The position numbers and the translations under genes are program-made. From assembly GCA_945952585.1 (NCBI GenBank), contig CAMFII010000002.1:310001-374000 (forward strand): DNA of 64,000 bases, written 5' to 3'. Below are positions 57,506-64,000 of this stretch, piece after piece. The notes beneath the pieces are model-generated. The model made no database searches. It was not told the origin of the DNA and saw nothing but the letters and a program-made list of their open reading frames with translations. The stretch's first letter is position 1. Each line of letters starts with the position of its first letter. The stretch comes from an uncultured Rhodobacter sp. (GTDB lineage: Bacteria > Pseudomonadota > Alphaproteobacteria > Rhodobacterales > Rhodobacteraceae).

Positions 57506-58885
57506 CTAGACGCGACGGCCCCAAAGATCATACTCGCTGGCGTCCTCGACCTCGACCGTGACGATGTCGCCGGGGGCCAGTGTCTGGAAGTCCTCGTCGA
57601 TGAACAGGTTGCCGTCGATTTCGGGCGCATCCGCCTTGGTGCGGCAGGTGGCGCCTTCCTCGTCGACCTCGTCGACGATGACCTCGATGGTAGAGCCGAT
57701 CTTGGCGGAAAGTTTGGCTTCGGAAATGGCCTGTGCCTTTTCCATGAACCGTTCCCATCGGTCCTGCTTGACCTCGTCGGGAACGTGATCGGGCTGGTCA
57801 TTCGACCGCGCGCCGGCGACGTTTTCGTACTGGAAGCAGCCGACCCGGTCGAGTTGCGCCTCGTCGAGCCAGTCGAGCAGGGTCTGGAATTCCTCTTCCG
57901 TCTCGCCCGGATAGCCAACGATGAAGGTCGAGCGCAGCGTGATGTCCGGGCATACCGCGCGCCAGGCGGCAATCTCGTCCAGCGTCTTCGCGGCGGCGGC
58001 GGGGCGGGCCATGCGCTTCAGCGTATCGGGATGGGCATGCTGGAACGGGATGTCGAGATAGGGCAGGACCAGCCCCTCCGCCATCAGCGGGATCAGGTCG
58101 CGGACATGGGGGTAGGGGTAGACGTAATGGAGCCGCAACCAGGCGCCGAGTTGCCCCATCTCCCGCGCCAGATCGGTGATATGGGCGCGCACCTCGCGGT
58201 CTTTCCACGGCGAGAGGTCATGCTTGCGGTCGACGCCATAGGCCGAGGTGTCCTGGCTGATGACCAGCAACTCCTTCACGCCGGCCTCGACCAGCTTCTC
58301 GGCCTCGCGCAGCACGGCATGGGCGGGGCGCGAGACGAGGCGCCCGCGCATGTCGGGGATGACGCAGAACTTGCACTTGTGGTTACAGCCCTCAGAGATC
58401 TTGAGGTAGCTGTAGTGCCGGGGGGTCAGCTTCACGCCCGAGGCGGGCAGCAGGTCGACGAAGGGATCGGGCGAAGGCGGCACCGCGCCATGTACGGCGT
58501 CGAGCACCTGTTCGTATTGATGCGGACCCGTCACGGCCAGCACCTTGGGATGCGCGCCGGTGATGTAGTCGGGTTCGGCGCCAAGGCAGCCGGTGACGAT
58601 GACGCGGCCATTCTCGCGCAGCGCCTCGCCGATCGCGTCGAGGCTTTCGGCCTTCGCGCTGTCGAGGAAGCCGCAGGTGTTCACGATCACTGCGTCCGCG
58701 CCCTTGTAATCGGGGCTGATCGCATAACCCTCGGCCCGGAGCCGGGTCAGGATGCGCTCGCTGTCGACCAGCGCCTTGGGGCAGCCGAGGCTAACCATGC
58801 CGATGGTCGGCTGGCCGGGACGGCGCACGTCCGGGATATGGGCATGGGCAAGGTCGGGGCGGAGGTTGGGCGGGTTCTGCGACAT
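57506..58885 (-). CDS. rimO: Ribosomal protein S12 methylthiotransferase
   Basis: RimO is a radical-SAM enzyme that methylthiolates Asp88-equivalent of ribosomal protein S12. The 459-residue protein has the N-terminal MTTase cluster ligands Cys35 (SLGCPK), Cys71 (NTCGF) and Cys100 (TGCLG), the radical-SAM CxxxCxxC motif at 167-174 ([10 protein letters not shown]), and a C-terminal TRAM domain at about 385-459. Motifs FLDSAKAES and the [10 protein letters not shown] context separate RimO from MiaB. No iron-sulfur ligand is missing. Confidence 0.95.
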   Translation of the reverse strand: MSQNPPNLRPDLAHAHIPDVRRPGQPTIGMVSLGCPKALVDSERILTRLRAEGYAISPDYKGADAVIVNTCGFLDSAKAESLDAIGEALRENGRVIVTGCLGAEPDYITGAHPKVLAVTGPHQYEQVLDAVHGAVPPSPDPFVDLLPASGVKLTPRHYSYLKISEGCNHKCKFCVIPDMRGRLVSRPAHAVLREAEKLVEAGVKELLVISQDTSAYGVDRKHDLSPWKDREVRAHITDLAREMGQLGAWLRLHYVYPYPHVRDLIPLMAEGLVLPYLDIPFQHAHPDTLKRMARPAAAAKTLDEIAAWRAVCPDITLRSTFIVGYPGETEEEFQTLLDWLDEAQLDRVGCFQYENVAGARSNDQPDHVPDEVKQDRWERFMEKAQAISEAKLSAKIGSTIEVIVDEVDEEGATCRTKADAPEIDGNLFIDEDFQTLAPGDIVTVEVEDASEYDLWGRRV

Positions 58886-58995
58886 GGGGCGGTGCTATAC
58901 AGGAGGACGCGGAATTGCGCAAAGGGCGGCAGGACACTCCCCTTGCAGATCGGCAAGACCTGACGTCAGCTACGGCATGAATGGGAGGACCTGCC

Positions 58996-60021
58996 ATGAC
59001 CGACAAGCCGCTGGTGATTTCGTCGCCCTTGCCCCGCACACTGGACCTGATCTTCACGCCGGAGCGCCTTGCGGAGTTGCGCGCGCGCTACCGCGTCGTC
59101 GAGACCACGGACGACGAGTTGCCGTCGCTGCCACCCGAGGTTCTGGCCGAGGCGCGCTACATCATCGGGCAACCGCCGATCGACAGCGCCTTGCTGGCGA
59201 GGCTTGCGAACCTGCGCAGCATCTTCAACGTCGAGTCGAACCTCTACATGAACATGCCCTATGACGAGGTTTTCCGGCGGGGGATCTATGTACTTACGAC
59301 CGGCGCCGTCTTTGCGCAGCCGGTCGCCGAGATCGGGCTTGGCTTTGCCCTGTCGCTCTTGCGCCAGATCAGCGAGGCGGATGCCGATTTTCGGGCTGGC
59401 CGTGAGAAATGGGGGGGCGAGGGCAACCAGCGCGCACGTCTGCTTGCCGGGGCCGATGTCGCGATCCTTGGCTTTGGCGATCTGGGCAAGGCCACGGCAC
59501 GGGTGCTGTCGGGCTTTCAGACGAAGCTGCGGGTCTACGACCCCTGGCTTGCGCCGCAGCAGATCCGCGCGGCCGGGGCCGTGCCGGTCGATCTGCAGAC
59601 CGCGCTGTCGCAAAGCGATGTCGTGTTCGTCACCGCCTCTGTCACCTCGGAGAACGAGGGGTTCCTTGGCGCGACGGCCTTCGCCTCGATGCGACCGGGT
59701 TCTGCCTTCATCCTTCTGTCGCGGGCGGGCGTGGTCGATTTCGACGCGCTGATGGATGCGGTGGCCTCGGGCCACATCGTCGCTGCGAGCGATGTGTTCC
59801 CGGAAGAGCCTCTGCCGCCGGATCATCGTGTCCGCAAACTTGATGGCTTCCTGCGGTCTGCGCATCGGGCCGGGGCGATGGACGTGGTCTTCACCGGTAT
59901 GGGCGAGATGGTGCTGCAGGACATGGCGCTGCTCGACAAGGGCCTGCCACCACAGCTTTGCCGCCGCGCCGAACGCGAGACGGTGGCGCGCATGCGCTCG
60001 AAACCGGTCAAGGTGAACTGA
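58996..60021 (+). CDS. D-2-hydroxyacid dehydrogenase family protein
   Basis: The 341-residue NAD(P)-dependent dehydrogenase has the Rossmann motif AILGFGDLGKATARVL near 155-170, VVFVTASVTSENEGFLG near 205-220, LLSRAGVVDFDALMDAVASGHI near 240-260 in place of the usual NxxRG segment, and DVFPEEPLPPDHRV near 265 with the catalytic Glu. The catalytic His is in RSAHRAGA near 290. Substrate is unknown. The ATG at 58996 has GGAGGA upstream. It stands between rimO and the AsmA gene. Confidence 0.85.
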   Translation: MTDKPLVISSPLPRTLDLIFTPERLAELRARYRVVETTDDELPSLPPEVLAEARYIIGQPPIDSALLARLANLRSIFNVESNLYMNMPYDEVFRRGIYVLTTGAVFAQPVAEIGLGFALSLLRQISEADADFRAGREKWGGEGNQRARLLAGADVAILGFGDLGKATARVLSGFQTKLRVYDPWLAPQQIRAAGAVPVDLQTALSQSDVVFVTASVTSENEGFLGATAFASMRPGSAFILLSRAGVVDFDALMDAVASGHIVAASDVFPEEPLPPDHRVRKLDGFLRSAHRAGAMDVVFTGMGEMVLQDMALLDKGLPPQLCRRAERETVARMRSKPVKVN

Positions 60022-60114
60022 TCCCCCTCGGCGGAGCGGCGCCGGTTCCCGGCGATGCCGCTTGTGCGGGCGCCGACGCGCTCTAGGATTCCGTCATTGG
60101 TTCCGGAGGTTTCG

Positions 60115-62112
60115 ATGCGTCTGGCGTTCCGCATTCTCGGCATCCTCGTCGCGGTCGCGCTGCTGCTTGTCGTGGCGGCTTTCTTCATCCCGACGGAAAA
60201 AGTTGCCGGCATCGCCACCGCGAAGTTCCGCGAGATGACGGGGCGAGAGCTGACCATCGCCGGCAGCGTGCGCCCGACGTTCTGGCCGGTCCTCGGCGTG
60301 TCGGCGCAGGATGTGACGCTCGCCAACGCCGACTGGTCGAAGGAAGGTCCGATGCTGACGGCACGGTCGCTCGAAATCTCGCTCGACCTGACGGCGCTGG
60401 TCGGCGGCGAGGTGCGGGTGACAGGCCTTGACCTGATCGAACCCCGGCTGGTGCTGGAGCGCACGGCGGATGGGCGCGGCAATTGGGACTTCGGGAAGTC
60501 GACCGTCGCCCCGTCAGAAGCCGCGCCGACGGAGGGGACGACGACACCCGTCGCGCCGGGCGATGGATCGGGCTTCACGCTCGACCGGGCTGAGATCAGC
60601 GATGGCACGGTGATCTGGATCGACCATGCCAGCGGCGACCGGCGCGAAGTGACGGGGCTTTCAACCGAACTGGCCATTCCCGACTTTGCCGGTCCGGTTG
60701 AGATCGAGGCGACCGGAACCGTCAATGGCGCCGGGGTGGACCTGTCGCTGGCGCTTGGCTCGCTGTCCGGCTTCCTTGACGGCAAGCTGGTCGACGGCAG
60801 CCTAAAGGCAGAGAGCGGCAGGAACAGCGTTGCCTACAAGGGGCGCATGAGCACGGCCCCCGCCGCCGAGGGGGATCTGTCGCTGACGCTTGGTGAACCG
60901 GGGGCGGGGTTCGGGTTGATCGGGTTCGGCGACCCCGGACTGCCTGCCGGGTTGGGGCGCGACGCGCTGAGCTTGAGCGGGCAGGCGACGCTGACCGAGG
61001 AAGGCACGCTGCATCTGCGCGATGGATCGCTGGCGCTGGATGGCAACCGGCTGAGCGGAGGAGCCGACATCCTGCCGGGCAAGGACCGCCCCAAGATCGT
61101 GGCAAAGCTGACGGCGGGGGCGCTGGACCTGTCGGCGCTAGGTGGTGCCCCTGCCAAGGCGGGTGGCGGGGGCGGTGGTGGAAGCGGCGGTGGCGGCGGC
61201 GCACCCCGCGGATGGTCGACTGCACCGATTGATGTCAGTGCCCTTGGCCTTGCCGATGCCGAACTGGCTTTGGCCGCAGACAGCATTGATCTCGGGTCAG
61301 TGAAGCTGGGCCGGACCCGGCTTGGCATCGTGATCGACGCCGGACGCGCCGTGGTCGACGTGAAGGAGTTGGCGCTTTACGGGGGCAGCCTGTCCGGGCA
61401 GACGGTCGTCAACAGCCGAGGTGGTCTGTCGACCCGCGCCAACCTGTCGCTCAGCGGCCTTGCGCTGCAGCCGCTGCTGTCCGACATGGCGGATTTCGAC
61501 CGGCTGGTCGGAACGGGCGACATCCGCTTCAACCTGCTCGCTTCGGGCAACAGCCAGGCGGCCCTGATGCGAAGCCTTTCGGGCGACGGATCCCTGACCT
61601 TCGGCAAGGGCGAGGTGCTGGGGCTCGATCTGGCCGGGATGCTCCTGAACCTCGATCCTAACTATGTCGGCGAGGGGCAGAAGACGGTTTTTGACCGCAT
61701 CACCGGGACGTTCACGGTAAACGGCGGCGTCCTCAGCAATGGCGATCTTGCCGTTCAGGCGCCGCTCTTGACGGCAAGCGGATCAGGGACGGTCGATATC
61801 GGCGGGCAGAGCCTGAGTTACCGTATTGTCCCGACCAGCCTGGGGGGCAAGGAGCTTGGTGCCGATGCGCAGGTGCCGGTGACAATCTCGGGCCCCTGGT
61901 CGGCGCCGAGGTTTGGTCTGGACCTTGAAAGCATCGCCCGGGCGAAGCTTGAGGCGAAGGCCCAGGAAGAACTGCAGAAGCAGGCCGAAAAGCTGGGACT
62001 TGCCCCGGTCGAGGGCGAAAGCATTGAGGATACGGCACGCCGGGCTGGCGAGGAATTCCTGAAGCAGGAAGCCCAGAAACAGCTGGAGAAACTGCTAGGC
62101 GGCGGCAACTAG
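60115..62112 (+). CDS. AsmA-family protein
   Basis: The 665-residue protein is anchored by one N-terminal helix (IL GILVAVALLLVVAAFF, about 6-24) and has a large periplasmic portion of the AsmA type: GRELTIAGSVRPTFWPVLGVSAQDVTLAN near 43-72, GGEVRVTGLDLIEPRLVLERTADGRGNWDFG near 100-130, and the C-terminal GLSTRANLSLSGLALQPLL and GVLSNGDLAVQAPLLTASGSGTVDIGG stretches. A long Gly/Ser linker lies at about 353-366. Related proteins form bridges for phospholipid transport to the outer membrane. GGAGG precedes the ATG by five bases. Confidence 0.85.
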   Translation: MRLAFRILGILVAVALLLVVAAFFIPTEKVAGIATAKFREMTGRELTIAGSVRPTFWPVLGVSAQDVTLANADWSKEGPMLTARSLEISLDLTALVGGEVRVTGLDLIEPRLVLERTADGRGNWDFGKSTVAPSEAAPTEGTTTPVAPGDGSGFTLDRAEISDGTVIWIDHASGDRREVTGLSTELAIPDFAGPVEIEATGTVNGAGVDLSLALGSLSGFLDGKLVDGSLKAESGRNSVAYKGRMSTAPAAEGDLSLTLGEPGAGFGLIGFGDPGLPAGLGRDALSLSGQATLTEEGTLHLRDGSLALDGNRLSGGADILPGKDRPKIVAKLTAGALDLSALGGAPAKAGGGGGGGSGGGGGAPRGWSTAPIDVSALGLADAELALAADSIDLGSVKLGRTRLGIVIDAGRAVVDVKELALYGGSLSGQTVVNSRGGLSTRANLSLSGLALQPLLSDMADFDRLVGTGDIRFNLLASGNSQAALMRSLSGDGSLTFGKGEVLGLDLAGMLLNLDPNYVGEGQKTVFDRITGTFTVNGGVLSNGDLAVQAPLLTASGSGTVDIGGQSLSYRIVPTSLGGKELGADAQVPVTISGPWSAPRFGLDLESIARAKLEAKAQEELQKQAEKLGLAPVEGESIEDTARRAGEEFLKQEAQKQLEKLLGGGN

Positions 62113-62133
62113 GCCGCCAGCCCCATCGAATTC

Positions 62134-62751
62134 TCACCGGCGACGGTCGCGCCGGGCGCTCATCGGCTGGAAGGCGACGCCGACATGGGCGTCACAATAG
62201 GGCTTGCCAGCCTGCGAGGGCAGGCCGCAGAACCAGAAATCCTCGGTCGCCGGATCGCCGATCGGCCATTTGCAGGTCCGTTCGGTCAGTTCCATCAGCG
62301 TCAGCTTGCGCGCGCGCTTCTCGACCTCGCGCACCGAGGCGAGCGCTTCAGGCGAAATCTCGTTGGCCGAAGGCTGCGGCGGCAGCGGCTGGCCGGCGGG
62401 AATGATCGCCTTGCGCGGGTTGAGCGGCGTGACGGTCGCGCCCGAGGCCGGGGCGGCGGTGCGCGGTTCGGGTGCCGGGCGCGGCTCGGGCGCGCGGGCC
62501 TCGGCCGGCTCGGGCGCGGGGCGCGCGGCAACCGGTTCGGGCCGGGAAGGAGCGGCGGCAACGGCCGGTGCGGCTTCGCCTTCGTCCTCGTCCCCCTTGC
62601 CGCCGACGCGGTTCGACAGGCCCAGTCGATGCACCTTGCCGATGACGGCGTTGCGGGTGACACCGCCCAGTTCCTTGGCGATCTGGCTGGCGCTCTGGCC
62701 TTCGCCCCACATCTTCTTGAGCGTCTCGACGCGCTCGTCGGTCCAGGACAT
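62134..62751 (-). CDS. gcrA: GcrA cell-cycle regulator
   Basis: GcrA is an alphaproteobacterial transcription factor that works with RNA polymerase at promoters carrying CcrM-methylated GANTC sites. The 205-residue protein has the N-terminal helix-turn-helix MSWTDERVETLKKMWGEG with ASQIAKELGGVTRNAVIGKVHRLGL (1-45), an Ala/Pro-rich linker at about 60-125, and the C-terminal polymerase-binding domain with CKWPIGDPATEDFWFCGLP and GKPYCDAHVGVAFQP (about 165-200). The ATG at 62751 has GGGGA upstream. It converges on the AsmA gene. A GANTC cluster occurs at 27.1 kb. Confidence 0.93.
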   Translation of the reverse strand: MSWTDERVETLKKMWGEGQSASQIAKELGGVTRNAVIGKVHRLGLSNRVGGKGDEDEGEAAPAVAAAPSRPEPVAARPAPEPAEARAPEPRPAPEPRTAAPASGATVTPLNPRKAIIPAGQPLPPQPSANEISPEALASVREVEKRARKLTLMELTERTCKWPIGDPATEDFWFCGLPSQAGKPYCDAHVGVAFQPMSARRDRRR

Positions 62752-62845
62752 GTTATCCCCGCAAATTCGCAAGCCGCCGGAGAATGACCGGCACAACCCG
62801 AAGGTTTTACCGCGTCTCGGCCACCCGGCACAAGCCCCGCCCGGA

Positions 62846-63814
62846 TCAGGCCCTTGCGTTGCCTCTCTGTACTTTCCTGACGGCCCGCATCGGGGCCATG
62901 ACCTCGTACACAAGGTCGCGCATCCAGGCGTGGCCCGCGGACGACGTGGCCCGCCGGTGCCAGCACATGTAGATGGGTGTTTCAGGCACCTCCATCGGCG
63001 CGGCGTAAAGGCTCAGCTTGTACCGGTCACGAAAGACCCGGGCGAGTTGGGCCGGCATAAGCGCGATCGACGTGCCTTCGGCGACGGCGCGCGCAACCCC
63101 TGAAAAGACCGGCAGACTGCCGACAACCCGCCGCTTGCGCCCCAGGGCCGCCAGCGCCGTGTCGCCAACGGCGGAAAGCCGCCCCTCGGCCGAGAAGAGC
63201 AAATGGGTCAGGTCGCAGAAGAGGTCGAGCGGCATCTCATCGCCCTCGGCAATCCCGGCCGCGGCAAGGTGCGGATTGTCGCGTGCCGCGACGACCAGAT
63301 AGTCGGCACGGAAGGCAAGGCGGCGATCCACCCATTCCGGAAAATCGCGATGGCCCGGGATCAGCGCGAGGTCGACGCCGTCGCGCTCCAGCGTCTGGGC
63401 GTAGTTCTCGGGCACAAGATCGACAAGCTGGGCCCGGATGCGCGGGGCGTCGCGCCGCAGGCGGTTCAGCAGCGGTGACATCAGCACCTCGGCGATCGCG
63501 TCAGACCCGCCGATCTTGAAGATCATCTCGCTGCGCGCCGGGTCGAACAGGACCGATCCGCCAAGAAGCCCCTCGACCCGCTCGAGGATATCGCGCACCG
63601 GTGCGGCCAGGTTGCGCGCCACGAGCGTCGGTTCCATCCCCTGGCCCTTGCGCACGAAGAGCGGATCGCCAAGCACTTGCCTGAGCCGCCCAAGCGCCGA
63701 GGAAACCGCCGGCTGCGACAGGCCAAGGCGGTCGGCCGCCCGCACTGTCGACCCCTCGCGCAGGAGGGCGTCGAGCACACGAAGCAGGTTCAGGTCAAAG
63801 CCGGATATATTCAT
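62846..63814 (-). CDS. LysR-family transcriptional regulator
   Basis: The 322-residue protein has a LysR winged helix-turn-helix at about 5-62 (FDLNLLRVLDALLREGSTVRAADRLGLSQPAVSSALGRLRQ) and an effector-binding domain to the end. The sequence resembles the NodD/ToxR-like branch with EVLMSPLLNRLRRDAP near 110. The ligand is unknown. I chose ATG 63814 (MNISGFDLNLL); a palindrome covers this start codon. The gene is divergent from the partial gene at 63913, its most likely target. Confidence 0.9.
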   Translation of the reverse strand: MNISGFDLNLLRVLDALLREGSTVRAADRLGLSQPAVSSALGRLRQVLGDPLFVRKGQGMEPTLVARNLAAPVRDILERVEGLLGGSVLFDPARSEMIFKIGGSDAIAEVLMSPLLNRLRRDAPRIRAQLVDLVPENYAQTLERDGVDLALIPGHRDFPEWVDRRLAFRADYLVVAARDNPHLAAAGIAEGDEMPLDLFCDLTHLLFSAEGRLSAVGDTALAALGRKRRVVGSLPVFSGVARAVAEGTSIALMPAQLARVFRDRYKLSLYAAPMEVPETPIYMCWHRRATSSAGHAWMRDLVYEVMAPMRAVRKVQRGNARA

Positions 63815-63824
63815 CGTATGAATA
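63808..63824. promoter_or_regulatory. LysR-type operator over the regulator start codon
   Basis: TATTCAT-CGT-ATGAATA is a perfect 7-bp inverted repeat with a three-base centre and contains the T-N11-A pattern bound by LysR regulators. It covers the start codon of the LysR gene (63812-63814) and lies about 90 bp before the divergent gene. Binding here would block the regulator gene itself; autoregulation is inferred. Confidence 0.55.
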
Positions 63825-63912
63825 CATAGCATATCGCCTTGCAGTTTCTCAGCAGCTTTTGCGCGGCCTATTTTCTGTCGCATGGCCAGGCAGGCCAATA
63901 TGGGAGGCCGAC

Positions 63913-64000
63913 ATGAAAGACGTTTTTTCCCAAGAAGATACGTTACACTGGGAGGACTGCAGTTTCCGCCCGCTGGTGACGAGCCGCGAAACCGGTGGCG
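63913..64000 (+). CDS. Partial gene divergent from the LysR regulator
   Basis: The first 29 residues (MKDVFSQEDTLHWEDC, then SFRPLVTSRETGG) are present before the window ends. GGGAGG precedes the ATG by about five bases. A short Trp- and Arg-containing start of this kind occurs in small cupin proteins, but too little is visible for a firm call. Its position makes it a likely target of the LysR protein. Confidence 0.6.
   Translation, partial: MKDVFSQEDTLHWEDCSFRPLVTSRETGG

Overview
The window is a GC-rich stretch of chromosome (mid-60s % G+C by eye) from an alphaproteobacterium, most likely a member of the Rhodobacteraceae. The indicators are a GcrA-type cell-cycle regulator, a fused MrpA/B antiporter subunit, DUF1467 and DUF6455 proteins, two VPLPA-CTERM proteins, an ALDH16-type aldehyde dehydrogenase, and close resemblance of housekeeping proteins (CarB, AspRS, RimO) to that family as I know it. 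Genes are dense, with many 1-4 nt start/stop overlaps. I found no rRNA, tRNA, CRISPR array, prophage or intact insertion sequence.

Layout. 0-4 kb: yqgE, then a deoC-ALDH16 pair for deoxyribose-phosphate breakdown. 4-11.3 kb: sodium/proton homeostasis, with nhaD convergent to a complete mrp/mnh operon. 11.4-16.7 kb: a DMT transporter, adenine deaminase, a sigma-54 activator with an atypical receiver domain, and an unknown Trp-rich protein. 16.8-21.2 kb: propionyl-CoA synthetase and malic enzyme, each with a possible LacI-family operator upstream. 21.3-27.1 kb: a nucleoside salvage operon (cdd-deoA-deoB-add-upp) preceded by an unassigned cupin protein. 27.1-35.5 kb: a SPOR-domain protein, a catalytically dead M48-like membrane protein, a second DMT transporter, thymidine kinase, a DEAD-box helicase, an Ntn hydrolase, a DUF4239 protein and a small lipoprotein. 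35.6-36.55 kb is the clearest accessory patch: an AT-richer GIY-YIG-like gene, a frameshifted fragment of a second DUF4239 gene, a REP doublet and a series of perfect hairpins. 36.5-51.7 kb: carB, an MBL hydrolase, an APC permease, pabB and a pabC-like gene, a CFA-type methyltransferase, aspS carrying a large in-frame insert, and several small metabolic genes. 51.7-64 kb: nitroreductase, HDAC-family deacetylase, two VPLPA-CTERM proteins, an M48 lipoprotein, rimO, an AsmA protein, gcrA, and a LysR regulator with an operator-like palindrome over its own start codon, divergent from a gene cut by the window edge.

How the genes fit together. Two loci complete one catabolic route: deaminases and phosphorylases (cdd, deoA, deoB, add, upp, tdk, ade) process nucleosides and bases; deoC cleaves deoxyribose-5-phosphate to glyceraldehyde-3-phosphate and acetaldehyde; the adjacent ALDH16 enzyme could oxidise the acetaldehyde. 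prpE and methylmalonyl-CoA epimerase belong to propionyl-CoA metabolism, and malic enzyme links C4 acids to pyruvate. The observations I rate highest are the roughly 85-residue insert in the GAD domain of AspRS, the REP/hairpin patch with its pseudogene breakpoint, the GIY-YIG-like gene, and a cluster of three GANTC sites upstream of the SPOR gene in a window that also encodes GcrA.
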